Source of the DNA: Reyranella soli
GTDB taxonomy: Bacteria; Pseudomonadota; Alphaproteobacteria; Reyranellales; Reyranellaceae
Assembly (NCBI RefSeq): GCF_007992495.1
Contig: NZ_BKAJ01000003.1
Location: forward strand, 1-64,000
Direction: 5' to 3'
DNA: 64,000 nucleotides
Shown here: piece after piece, positions 50,543 to 58,857 of the stretch
How positions within the stretch are numbered: position 1 is the stretch's first letter
Layout of the letters: each line of letters starts with the position of its first letter
Translations under genes and position numbers: made by a program
The notes under the pieces: model-generated
Seen by the model: the letters and a program-made list of their open reading frames with translations, nothing else
What the model was told of the DNA's origin: nothing
The model's database searches: none

Positions 50543-51930
50543 GACGCCTTTCCTCTCGCATACTGTCGTGACAACTGCTCGGCCTGGTACTCGGCCGCCA
50601 GCGCCTGCTCCATGCGGCCGACGCGGCGATAGACATCGCCGAGCGAGCGCTTGGTCCACGGCACGGTCGGCCGCTCGCGGTCGTCGGCCTGGAGAATCTT
50701 CAGCGCCGCGTCGTTCCAGCCTGACTTCATCAGGGCATCGAGATGGATGGCGCTGAACAGCGAGCGCTGCGCAATGCTGCCGCCGATCTTGGAAAGATGC
50801 GGCATCGCCTGGCCGAGCAGGCGCGCCGCCTCGGCGTGATCGCCCTTGGCGTAGGCGGCAAGACCGTGCGCCGCCGGCACGGTGCAGTCAGCCCAGGCCT
50901 CGCGTTCGAAGGGCTTTGCGTTCTCGGCCTTGTCTTCCAGGCTCGCCAGCATCTCGGTGACGGCGCTCTGCTCGCCGGCGCGGGCAAGGCCGTAGAGATA
51001 TTGCAGGTCGAGGAAGGGCACGAAGTGCTCGTGCAGGCGGGGCTTCAGGTACTGCGCCACGTCAGCCCAGCGGTTGCCGACGTCGACGCCGCGCAGTTCG
51101 AGACGCGCCAGCAACGACACAGCGTTGATCTGGTCCTCGCAGAACTCCTTCCACACGCCCCAAACGCGCTTGTCGAACAGGGCCAGCGCCTCGTCGGTGC
51201 GGTCGAGGTCGATCAGGAACAACGCCAGATGCCACCAATTGTGGGTGTACATGAAGGAGTTGCAGCCTTCCCAGGTATCCGACATCGCTTCCAGGAAGGC
51301 CACGCCCTCGAGCATCCTGCCGCGCGCCTCCAGGCAATGGGCGACGGCGTGATGCGCCCAGGGGTCGCGGCGGTCGACCTCGAGCGCGGCGCGCGCGACG
51401 CTCTCAGCCTCGTCGATGCGATTGCACTCTTCCAGGCCGAAAGCATACATCGCATTGACGTAACGGTTGTCCTGGTTGGCGGCGAACAGGCGCTCGCCGA
51501 TGCGCAACAGGGCCTCGGCGTCACCGCAGTTGAAGGCATGGAGCTGGCCGAGCTTGCCCGCCAGCAGATCGCGCGGCCATTCGGCTGCCATGTCCTCGTG
51601 GATTTTCAGGCAACGATCGATGTTGCCGCCGATCCAGGCCTCGGTCGTGGCGAGCCAGGCCTGCTCGCGGGCGTTGGCGTCCTTGGCGAGCGCCTTGGCG
51701 CGCGCGAGATACCTGGCTGCCGTCGCGCGGCCTTCGTCGGAGTTCATCGACAGGACGAGGTTGGCCGCCATCACCGGCAGCAGGGTGCATCTTGTTTCCT
51801 TGTCGGCGGCGGCGACGAACTCGGGCAGCCGATTGCCGAAGGAGAGCCACTCGTCGCGCAGGAAATCCAGGGAGGCGATCGCCTCCGCACCGGCGTTGCT
51901 CACCTCCAGCCCTTGACCGTCCCGCGCCAC
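50539..51930 (-). CDS. TTC38-like tetratricopeptide-repeat protein
   Basis: The 463-residue product has helical repeats and the conserved block DPWAHHAVAHCLEARGR followed by HNWWHLALFLIDL, which identify the TTC38 family, found in bacteria and animals with no known enzymatic role. A GTG start at 51930 follows GGGGAC at good spacing. Its stop overlaps the first amidase start. It may scaffold or regulate the amidases, which is inference from operon position. It is divergent from the Bug receptor gene across 69 bases. Confidence 0.82.
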   Translation of the reverse strand: MARDGQGLEVSNAGAEAIASLDFLRDEWLSFGNRLPEFVAAADKETRCTLLPVMAANLVLSMNSDEGRATAARYLARAKALAKDANAREQAWLATTEAWIGGNIDRCLKIHEDMAAEWPRDLLAGKLGQLHAFNCGDAEALLRIGERLFAANQDNRYVNAMYAFGLEECNRIDEAESVARAALEVDRRDPWAHHAVAHCLEARGRMLEGVAFLEAMSDTWEGCNSFMYTHNWWHLALFLIDLDRTDEALALFDKRVWGVWKEFCEDQINAVSLLARLELRGVDVGNRWADVAQYLKPRLHEHFVPFLDLQYLYGLARAGEQSAVTEMLASLEDKAENAKPFEREAWADCTVPAAHGLAAYAKGDHAEAARLLGQAMPHLSKIGGSIAQRSLFSAIHLDALMKSGWNDAALKILQADDRERPTVPWTKRSLGDVYRRVGRMEQALAAEYQAEQLSRQYARGKAS

Positions 51931-51999
51931 TACTTTCGTCCCCGGTTGTCTTGTCCAACCTTCGCATGCCGTGGCAGGTTGGGCAAAACGGGAGGCAAC

Positions 52000-52968
52000 A
52001 TGAAACGCCGGCATCTCCTGGCCGCGGCGGCAGTCGTCGCCATTCCGCAATCCGGCCGCGCGCAGGCGTTTCCCGAGCGGCCCATCCGTTTCATCGTGCC
52101 CTATGCGCCGGGCGGGTCGACCGACACTTCCGCGCGCTTCGTCTCCGAGAAGCTGGCCGCCGTGCTGGGCCAGCCGGTGATCGTCGAGAACAAGCCGGGC
52201 GGCGGCACCATCATCGGCACCGAGATCGTCGCCAAGGCCAAGCCCGACGGCCACACCATCCTGCTGACGCCGGCCGCCATGATCGCCATCGCCGCGTTCG
52301 GCATGGCCACGCCCTACGACATCGACAAGGATCTCGTGCCGGTCGTGGGCTTCGTCGACCTGCCGATCCTGCTGGCCGCCTCCAACAGCGCGCCGTTCAA
52401 GACGGTCGCCGAGCTCGTCGCCTGGTCGAAGGCCGAGCCCGGCCGCACCGTCGCCTATGCCTCGGCCGGCATCGGATCGCTGACCCATCTGTGGGGTGAG
52501 TACGTCAAGGCCAAGACGGGACTGCCGATGGAGCATGTCGGCTACAAGGGCAGCGCCGAGGCGTTGCGCGACGTCATCGCCGGGCACGTGCCGTTGTTCG
52601 CCGACGTGCTGGTACCGACGGCGACGGCGGTGCGCGCCGGCCAGATCCGTGGCCTCGCGGTGGCGATGGCGCATCGCTCGGAGCTGCTGCCCGACGTGCC
52701 GACCGTCGCCGAGGCGGGCCTGCCCGGCACGGAAGGTACCGTGCCGTTCGGCATCTCGGTGCCCGGCGGCACGCCGGCCTCGGTGGTGATGAAGCTCAAC
52801 ACCGCGTTCAACGAGGCGCTGGGCGATGCAGCGATACGGCGCAAGCTCCTGGAGCTCGGCTTCGTACCGGTCGGCGGCGCGCCGCAGGCCTACGTCGCGG
52901 TGCTGGCCAACGAGATCGCCAAGTGGCGCAAGGTGATCAAGGACGCGAAGATTCCGGCACCGTCATAG
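52000..52968 (+). CDS. Bug family tripartite tricarboxylate transporter substrate-binding protein
   Basis: The 322-residue product has a signal peptide starting MKRRHLL and a mature Bug fold: FPERPIRFIVPYAPGGSTD, then GQPVIVENKPGGGTIIGTE, and TPAAMIAIA in place of the usual ligand loop. It binds a small carboxylate or amide in the periplasm for delivery to a TctAB permease; neither is encoded nearby, as is common for Bug genes. GGGAGGCAAC stands before the ATG. Divergence from the amidase operon suggests they act on one substrate. Confidence 0.9.
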   Translation: MKRRHLLAAAAVVAIPQSGRAQAFPERPIRFIVPYAPGGSTDTSARFVSEKLAAVLGQPVIVENKPGGGTIIGTEIVAKAKPDGHTILLTPAAMIAIAAFGMATPYDIDKDLVPVVGFVDLPILLAASNSAPFKTVAELVAWSKAEPGRTVAYASAGIGSLTHLWGEYVKAKTGLPMEHVGYKGSAEALRDVIAGHVPLFADVLVPTATAVRAGQIRGLAVAMAHRSELLPDVPTVAEAGLPGTEGTVPFGISVPGGTPASVVMKLNTAFNEALGDAAIRRKLLELGFVPVGGAPQAYVAVLANEIAKWRKVIKDAKIPAPS

Positions 52969-52973
52969 GAGCA

Positions 52974-53089
52974 CGGACCTCCAGGTCCGCTCAGAGTCTT
53001 CGTCTTCCGGACCGCGCGCGTCCTCGCGCGCTCATGAGCGCGCGAGGACGCGCGTGGTCCGGAAGAGCATGAGCGGACCTGGAGGTCCG
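52974..53089. repeat. Nested family A palindromes
   Basis: The outer palindrome is 52974-52993 paired with 53070-53089 (CGGACCTCCAGGTCCGCTCA). Inside its apex sits a second palindrome, 53003-53034 paired with 53035-53066, 32-base arms with one mismatch, with TCTTCCGGACC ends and no loop. The same inner ends occur alone at 454-521. The arrangement looks like one element inserted in the apex of another. Confidence 0.9.
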
Positions 53090-53103
53090 CGCTCCGAAGA
53101 GGG

Positions 53104-53490
53104 CTAACTCTTGGGACTGCCCCCCAGGAAGCAATAGATCATCCCGCTCTTGCTGGCGCAGATGTGGCTGCGGCCGTCGGGGGCGAGCTGCTTCAGCACG
53201 ACGCGCGGCGGCACCGGCACCCAACGACCGTCGAGCAGCGCGTACCACATGCCGTCGTCGTTGAGATAGGCGCGGGTCGGCCGGCAATCGCCGTCCGTGG
53301 AACTCGAGCGCCCGTTGCAGCATGAGTAGCCGGTGTCGGGCTGCTTCAGCTCCTTGTACCAGTCGTGATTCTCGGCGTGGCCCTGGCCGTATTGGCCCTC
53401 GGCGTGATCGTGCACATCCTGCGCACGGGCGCCGACGCTCGCGATGCAGAGAGTCGATAGCAATATGAAACCAAGAGCGGACAGGCGCAT
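53104..53490 (-). CDS. Secreted cysteine-rich protein, copy 1 of a tandem pair
   Basis: The 128-residue product has a signal peptide ending near SVGARAQ and then the blocks NHDWYKELKQPDTG, YSCCNGRS, GDCRPTRAYLNDDG and GRWVPVPPRVVLKQL, ending with ICASKSGMIYCFLGGS. Five Cys in the mature part suggest disulfides. The adjacent gene at 53568 encodes nearly the same mature domain. The start at 53490 opens the signal peptide. This looks like a known but unnamed alphaproteobacterial secreted family; function is unknown. Confidence 0.78.
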   Translation of the reverse strand: MRLSALGFILLSTLCIASVGARAQDVHDHAEGQYGQGHAENHDWYKELKQPDTGYSCCNGRSSSTDGDCRPTRAYLNDDGMWYALLDGRWVPVPPRVVLKQLAPDGRSHICASKSGMIYCFLGGSPKS

Positions 53491-53567
53491 CGAACCGCCT
53501 CCGTCTGCCGTGGAAACGAACAAGGCATCGTTTTTCGCAACGAAGCCGGGAACCTCCGGGTCCCTTT

Positions 53568-53945
53568 TTAGATCTTGGGCGAGCCGCCCAAAAAACAATA
53601 GATCATGCCACTTTTGCTGGCGCAGATATGCGAACTGCCATCAGGTGCGAGCTGCTGCAGGACGACGCGCGGCGGCACCGGCACCCAACGGCCGTTGAGC
53701 AGAGCATACCATTGTCCGTCATCGTTGACATAGGCCCGGGTCGGCCGGCAATCGCCTTCGACTCCATTGAGCGTACCGTTGCAGCACGAGAGGCCCGTGC
53801 CCGGCTGCTTCAGCTCCTGATACCAGTCGTGGTTCTCGACGTGGCCTTGGCCGTGGTGACCATCCTGTGCCAAGGCCGGATGGAAAATGGCCGGATTGAA
53901 AGTGACGCAGACCGAAACGACACCAACAAGTGCGTATCGTGGCAT
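53568..53945 (-). CDS. Secreted cysteine-rich protein, copy 2 of a tandem pair
   Basis: The product of about 125 residues has a signal peptide ending near HPALAQ and the same mature blocks as copy 1: NHDWYQELKQPGTG, LSCCNGTL, GDCRPTRAYVNDDG, GRWVPVPPRVVLQQL and ICASKSGMIYCFLGGSPK. DNA similarity is high through the mature part and falls in the signal peptide, so the duplication is old enough for the signals to diverge. The start was set at the ATG at 53945. Confidence 0.77.
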   Translation of the reverse strand: MPRYALVGVVSVCVTFNPAIFHPALAQDGHHGQGHVENHDWYQELKQPGTGLSCCNGTLNGVEGDCRPTRAYVNDDGQWYALLNGRWVPVPPRVVLQQLAPDGSSHICASKSGMIYCFLGGSPKI

Positions 53946-54009
53946 GAGGAGTGCCACCTTTCGCAAACTCTGTTGAGCCGGCCACGCATTCCAAGCGACG
54001 CGCCGTCGC

Positions 54010-54885
54010 TCAACCGATACCGTTGAGCGAAGTGTACTCCTTCTTCAGTCCGGAGACGATGGCCATGAACTGTGGATCGTCGGCCGACAACAGCCCGTGG
54101 CGCACGAAGAAGTCGATCAACACCAGATTGCAGTTGTATTTGAACTGGGTCGTGTCGCGTACGGTCTCGAACACGCGCTGCACCGGCCACAGCTCGAAGG
54201 AGTGCACTTCGCCGTCATTTGCGCGCGGTGTGAAATCCTCGGGCAGCTCGAGATCGAAGCACGTCATGATGTCGGGCTTGAGCTGCGGGCCCGACTGGTT
54301 GAGGTAGGTGATGTAGCTCACCGCCTTGGCCTGCTCGGCGAGCTTGCGCGGAATCGAGGCTTCCTCTGCACATTCCTTGATCAGATTGTCGTGCAGGCCG
54401 ATGCCGATCGGCTGGCCGCCGGCGACGGTGTTGTCGAGCTGCCCCGGGAAGGTCGGTTTCGTATAGGAGCGGCGCGGCACCCAGATGTGCAGGCCATCCT
54501 TGCGCCGCACGTAGGCCGTCAGGTGCGGTCCGAAGGCACGCACGCCGAACCACGGCACCGCCGCGCGCTCCATCGCCATCAATGGCGGGTCGGTGAACAC
54601 CCAGGTGACGGGATAGGCCTCCTCGCGCCACAGACTGCCGAACTGGCCGCGCTCGCGCAGCTCAAGCAGGAAGGCGCGCATGGCAGCGGTGCGCTTGTCG
54701 GGCGTGTCGAGCGCGGGATCGAGATGCCAGGCGGCGTCGTGACGGACGAACAGATCGGGCCGCGTCGCCACCACGGGCGCGAAGTCGCGATGGATGAAGC
54801 CTGCGCGCTGGCGGCCGATGAACCACGGCTCGAACTGGCTGAGGTCGCCGTTGTTGCAGCGCTTGATGTGGTCGAGGAAGGACAT
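54010..54885 (-). CDS. DUF4743-type NUDIX hydrolase
   Basis: The 291-residue product has an N-terminal DUF4743 domain (WFIGRQRAGFIHRDFAPVV, then RPDLFVRHD) and a C-terminal NUDIX fold with GGQPIGIGLHDNLIKECAEE, a variant NUDIX box keeping the metal-binding EC-x-EE helix. Homologues include fungal and plant proteins linked to thiamine damage control (oxo-thiamine diphosphatases). I therefore infer a metabolite repair role. The start is the ATG at 54885. Confidence 0.85.
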   Translation of the reverse strand: MSFLDHIKRCNNGDLSQFEPWFIGRQRAGFIHRDFAPVVATRPDLFVRHDAAWHLDPALDTPDKRTAAMRAFLLELRERGQFGSLWREEAYPVTWVFTDPPLMAMERAAVPWFGVRAFGPHLTAYVRRKDGLHIWVPRRSYTKPTFPGQLDNTVAGGQPIGIGLHDNLIKECAEEASIPRKLAEQAKAVSYITYLNQSGPQLKPDIMTCFDLELPEDFTPRANDGEVHSFELWPVQRVFETVRDTTQFKYNCNLVLIDFFVRHGLLSADDPQFMAIVSGLKKEYTSLNGIG

Positions 54886-54916
54886 CGGGGAGGCACATAG
54901 CTGGCAACGCCTCCGA

Positions 54917-55042
54917 TGTCATCCCGAGCCTCTGTCATCCCGAGCGCAGCCTTCTGTCATCCCGAGCGCAGCGAGGGATCTTTCCTGCGGCCTTAAAGAT
55001 CCCTCGCTACGCTCGGGATGACAGAGGGCGCTCGGGATGACA
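54917..55042. repeat. Compound family B repeat, nested half-copies
   Basis: A full hairpin lies at 54954-54983 paired with 54995-55024 (CTGTCATCCCGAGCGCAGCG left arm). Two further partial left arms precede it (from 54917 and 54932) and one right half follows it (to 55042, CTCGGGATGACAG). Copies seem to have been added stepwise at the outer ends. Confidence 0.87.
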
Positions 55043-55072
55043 GCGGGTATGGTGTCTGCGACATTGAGTCGG

Positions 55073-55438
55073 ATGACCGAAGACGAGCTGCAAGTCCTTC
55101 TCGACAAGACCTTGCCGGCGGCCGACCGGCACGACGTGTTCGTCGAGGAGTGCCAGGATCAGGACGTGCGGCTGCGCTTTTCGCTCAAGCCCGGCGAGAT
55201 CTGGTCGAGCGCGGCGCTGCTGTCTCTGGCCGACACGTCGCTGCGCGCGGCGGCAGGACTTGAAGCTGCTCTTTCGCATCTCAACGTCACGGTGCTGAGG
55301 GCAGCGCACGAGGCCGACGTGCTCGCCCTGTCGCGCGTTATCCGCCGCGACGGCGGGACCGTGCATGCCGAGGCCTGGCTATTCAGCCACGCCGTCGTCG
55401 AGCCAATGCTGCACGCGACGGCGACGTTGAAAAAGTAA
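55073..55438 (+). CDS. Small hotdog-fold (PaaI-like) thioesterase-type protein
   Basis: The product of about 121 residues reads like a short hotdog domain: DVRLRFSLKPGEIWSSAALLSLADTSLRAA (given here in part: SLADTSLRAAAGLEA) followed by VTVLRAAHEADVLALSRVIRR, then a final strand pair. The long helix with LADTSL matches the PaaI layout where an Asp or Glu acts on acyl-CoA. It might hydrolyse thioesters. The ATG at 55073 was chosen; an earlier in-frame ATG at 55049 lies in repeat-derived sequence. Confidence 0.6.
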   Translation: MTEDELQVLLDKTLPAADRHDVFVEECQDQDVRLRFSLKPGEIWSSAALLSLADTSLRAAAGLEAALSHLNVTVLRAAHEADVLALSRVIRRDGGTVHAEAWLFSHAVVEPMLHATATLKK

Positions 55439-55444
55439 CGTCAT

Positions 55445-55572
55445 CGGAGCGCGGACCTCCAGGTCCGCTCATGCTCTTCTGGACCGCGAGCCTCCGGCTC
55501 GCTCATGAGCGCGCTGGAAGCGCGCGGTCCGGAAGACGAAGACGATGAGCGGACCTGGAGGTCCGCGCTCCG
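55445..55572. repeat. Nested family A palindromes, composite
   Basis: Outer arms 55445-55472 and 55545-55572 are perfect over 28 bases (CGGAGCGCGGACCTCCAGGT then CCGCTCAT). The interior is a composite: a left part with GCGAGCCTCCGGCTCGCTCA and a right part with GAGCGCGCTGGAAGCGCGCG and GGTCCGGAAGA, halves of two different family-A modules. It ends exactly at the stop of meaA. Confidence 0.9.
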
Positions 55573-57546
55573 TCAGGCCGCTTCCTTCCAGGCGCCATCC
55601 ACGACGGCGACGATGTCGCGCATGATCTGGGTGAGGTCGAAGTCCTTCGGCGTGTAGACGCGGGCCACGCCCGTCTTGATCAAGGCCTCGGCGTCGGCCG
55701 GCGGGATGATGCCGCCCACCACCACCGGCACGTCGCCGATGCCGGCGGCGCGCAGGCCGGCTAAAACCTCGCCGACCAGGGAGACGTGGCCGCCCGACAG
55801 GATGGAGAGCCCGACCACGTGCACGCTTTCCTCGAGGGCGGCGTTGACGATGCGCTCGGGCGTCAGCCGGATGCCCTCGTAGACCACCTCCATGCCGCAG
55901 TCGCGGGCGCGCACGGCGATTTGCTCGGCGCCGTTGGAGTGGCCGTCGAGCCCGGGCTTGCCGACCAGGATCTTTATGCGGCGGCCGAGGCGGCGCGACA
56001 CCGTGTCGACCTCGCGGCGCGCGGCCTCCAGGCGGCCGTCGCTGACGCCGACGGCGCGGGCCACGCCGGTAGGCGCGCGGTACTCGCCGAACACCGAACG
56101 CAAGGTGTCGGTCCACTCGCCGGTGGTGACGCCCGCCTGCGCGCAGGCGATCGAGGCCGGCATGACGTTGCGGTCTTCCTTGGCGGCAGAGGTCAGCTCG
56201 TCCAGCGCCTTCTTCACGGCGGCGTTGTCGCGCGCGGTCCGCCACGCCTGCAGGCGCTCGACCTGCTCGCGCTCGACCGAGGCGTCGACCGTCAGGATGG
56301 CACCTTCGCCGGTCGAGAGCGGCGAGGGCTCGGCATCGGTGTAGGCGTTGACGCCGACCACGGTCTGCTCGCCGGCCTCGATGGCGGCCAGCCGCTTGAG
56401 GTTGGACTCGACCAAGCGCTGCTTCATGTAGGCCGCTTCGATCGCCGCCACCGCGCCGCCCATGTCGGCAATGCGTGCCACCTCGGCGTTGGCTTCCTGC
56501 TTCAGCGACTCGACCTTGCGGGCGATCTCGGCACTGCCATCGAAGATGTCGCCGTATTCCAGAAGGTCGGTCTCGAAGGCCACGATCTGCTGCAGGCGCA
56601 GCGACCATTGCTGGTCCCACGGCCGCGGCAGGCCGAGCGCCTCGTTCCACGCCGGCAATTGCACCGAGCGGGCGCGGGCGTTCTTGCTCATCACCACGGA
56701 GAGCATTTCGAGCAGGATGCGATAGACGTTGTTCTCGGGCTGCTGCTCGGTGAGACCGAGCGAATTCACCTGCACGCCGTAGCGGAACAGGCGCTGCTTC
56801 GCGTCGGTGACGCCGTAGCGCGTGCGCGTCAGCTCGTCCCACAGCTCGGCGAACGCCCGCATCTTGCACATCTCGGTGACGAAGCGGATGCCGGCATTGA
56901 CGAAGAAGGAGATGCGGCCGACGACCTGCGGGAAGTCGGCCTCGGGCACCTGACCGCGATCGCGCACCGCGTCGAGCACGGCGATGGCATTGGCGAGCGA
57001 GAAGGCGAGCTCCTGCACCGGCGTCGCACCCGCTTCCTGCAGGTGATAGCTGCAGACGTTCATCGGGTTCCACTTGGGAACCTCGCGGTAGGTGAAGCCG
57101 ATCGTGTCGGCGGTCAGACGGAGCGACGGCTCGGGCGGAAAGATGTAGGTCCCGCGGGAAAGATACTCCTTGATGATGTCGTTCTGGGTTGTGCCCTGCA
57201 GCTTGGCGCGCTCGACGCCCTGCGCTTCTCCGGCCGCGATATAGAGAGACAAGAGCCACGCCGCCGGTGCGTTGATGGTCATCGACGTGTTCATGCGGTC
57301 GAGCGGGATGCCGTCGAACAGGGTCCGCATGTCGCCGAGATGGCTTATGGGCACGCCGACCTTGCCGACCTCGCCCTTGGCCAGCGGATGGTCGGAGTCG
57401 TAACCGGTCTGGGTCGGCAGGTCGAAGGCGACCGACAGGCCGGTCTGACCGCGCGCCAGGTTGGTGCGGTAGAGCTCATTGGATTTGGCCGCGGTCGAGT
57501 GGCCGGCATAAGTCCGGATCAACCAGGGACGGTCGCGGTTGGTCAT
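55573..57546 (-). CDS. meaA: Ethylmalonyl-CoA mutase (MeaA), B12-dependent
   Basis: The 657-residue product is a single-chain coenzyme B12 mutase. The N-terminal barrel has [19 protein letters not shown], then [19 protein letters not shown], and [19 protein letters not shown]; the C-terminal B12 domain has the DGHSNG motif with His536 as cobalt ligand. The close match of these blocks to MeaA of Methylorubrum and the length (about 660, shorter than methylmalonyl-CoA mutase) favour conversion of (2R)-ethylmalonyl-CoA to methylsuccinyl-CoA in the ethylmalonyl-CoA pathway. The other pathway genes are not in the window. The ATG at 57546 opens the conserved region. Confidence 0.93.
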   Translation of the reverse strand: MTNRDRPWLIRTYAGHSTAAKSNELYRTNLARGQTGLSVAFDLPTQTGYDSDHPLAKGEVGKVGVPISHLGDMRTLFDGIPLDRMNTSMTINAPAAWLLSLYIAAGEAQGVERAKLQGTTQNDIIKEYLSRGTYIFPPEPSLRLTADTIGFTYREVPKWNPMNVCSYHLQEAGATPVQELAFSLANAIAVLDAVRDRGQVPEADFPQVVGRISFFVNAGIRFVTEMCKMRAFAELWDELTRTRYGVTDAKQRLFRYGVQVNSLGLTEQQPENNVYRILLEMLSVVMSKNARARSVQLPAWNEALGLPRPWDQQWSLRLQQIVAFETDLLEYGDIFDGSAEIARKVESLKQEANAEVARIADMGGAVAAIEAAYMKQRLVESNLKRLAAIEAGEQTVVGVNAYTDAEPSPLSTGEGAILTVDASVEREQVERLQAWRTARDNAAVKKALDELTSAAKEDRNVMPASIACAQAGVTTGEWTDTLRSVFGEYRAPTGVARAVGVSDGRLEAARREVDTVSRRLGRRIKILVGKPGLDGHSNGAEQIAVRARDCGMEVVYEGIRLTPERIVNAALEESVHVVGLSILSGGHVSLVGEVLAGLRAAGIGDVPVVVGGIIPPADAEALIKTGVARVYTPKDFDLTQIMRDIVAVVDGAWKEAA

Positions 57547-57647
57547 GGTAGCGGCTGCTGAAAGGTTTCCGGTAGACTGGGATCTCAAGCGATGTTGCAT
57601 TGCAGCATGAATGATTTCGCAGCGCAACCGAGGTTAGAGACCGCTTC

Positions 57648-58856
57648 GTGACCAACACGACCTCTCCTTGGGGGCAGGCTGTCACGCCGAGCACGGCGGC
57701 GGCAGCCATGGCGGCCGCCACGACCGAGCCGGATCTGACGCCGAGCCGCCCGCGATACGACGGCCGGCTCAGCGAGCTCTATGTCATCTATATGCGCCAT
57801 CTGGTGCTGATGCTGCTGACCTTGGGCTGGTCGCGCTTCTGGGGGCGAACGCGCATCCGCCGCTACCTGTGGAGCCATTTCGCCATCCTGGGCGACCGCT
57901 TCGAATATCGCGGCCGCGGCATCGAACTGATGGTGGGCTTCGTGCTGGCGCTGCTGATGCTCGCGGGCTGGGGCGGCCTGATGTACCTGGTGTGGATCTA
58001 CGTGTTCCACGAACGGCCGTTCGCGAGCTTCGGCCTGTTCGACATCTTTTCCCTGTCGGTCGCGCTGATCGGCTTCCCCCTGGCCTTTGTCGGCCACTAT
58101 GCCGGCCTGCGCTATCGGTTGTCGCGCACACGCTGGCGCGGCATACGCTGCGGGCTGGCGGGCTCGGCCTGGCGCTACGGCGCGTCGGCGACCTTTCTGA
58201 CGTTCGCCAACGCCATCTGCTTCCAGCTGCTGACGCCGGTCGTGTCGGTGAACCTGGCGCGGCCGCGCATCGCCAACACGCGCTTCGGCAGCCTGCCCTT
58301 CGTCTTCGGCGGCAGCGCCGGCGACATCTACGGCCGCTATGTCGGCTACTACTTCCTCAACGTCATCGCCTGGCTGGTGGCGGCCGGCATCTTCTTCGCC
58401 GCGATCGGCGGCGCTGTCGGCGGCCTCGGCATCAGCTTCACGGAGGAGGAGCTCGGCGAGCTGTTCACGCGACCCAGCCTGCGCACCATCCTGGTGGTCG
58501 CAGCGATTGCGATCGGCGTCTACATTGTCTTCAGCCTGCTGATCCTGTCCTTGCGCTGCTGGTGGCAGGCCTATCTGTTCCGCTATCTCGTTTCGCACAG
58601 CCGCGCCGGCAACGTCCTGTTCGCTACGGCGATCTCGACGCGCCAGATGTGGGGCTTTCTGGTGCTGAACTATCTGATCATCATGCTGACCCTTGGCCTG
58701 GGCTGGCCCTGGGTGATGCATCGCACCTTGCGGCTCATCGCAGCCGAGCTGTGGCTGTACGGTGCGCCCGATGGCGCATCGATCCGCCAGCCGACCGATC
58801 TCGGGCCGCGCTACGGCGAGGGGCTTCTGGACATGTTCGACGTGAGCGGCGTCTGA
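57648..58856 (+). CDS. YjgN/DUF898 family membrane protein
   Basis: The 402-residue product has about seven membrane segments and the DUF898 repeated pattern GRLSELYVIYMRHLVLMLL, WGRTRIRRYLWSHF and RYLVSHSRAGN. DUF898 proteins are often encoded next to M48 metalloproteases, as here, with a 1-base gap. A GTG start at 57648 is used. Function is unknown; perhaps it is a membrane partner of the protease. Confidence 0.85.
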   Translation: MTNTTSPWGQAVTPSTAAAAMAAATTEPDLTPSRPRYDGRLSELYVIYMRHLVLMLLTLGWSRFWGRTRIRRYLWSHFAILGDRFEYRGRGIELMVGFVLALLMLAGWGGLMYLVWIYVFHERPFASFGLFDIFSLSVALIGFPLAFVGHYAGLRYRLSRTRWRGIRCGLAGSAWRYGASATFLTFANAICFQLLTPVVSVNLARPRIANTRFGSLPFVFGGSAGDIYGRYVGYYFLNVIAWLVAAGIFFAAIGGAVGGLGISFTEEELGELFTRPSLRTILVVAAIAIGVYIVFSLLILSLRCWWQAYLFRYLVSHSRAGNVLFATAISTRQMWGFLVLNYLIIMLTLGLGWPWVMHRTLRLIAAELWLYGAPDGASIRQPTDLGPRYGEGLLDMFDVSGV

Positions 58857-58857
58857 G

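Noticed and set aside
54917-55042. Repeated GTCATCCCGAG units as a possible CRISPR array
   Set aside because: The units are inverted and nested, not direct repeats with equal unique spacers, and no cas gene is nearby.
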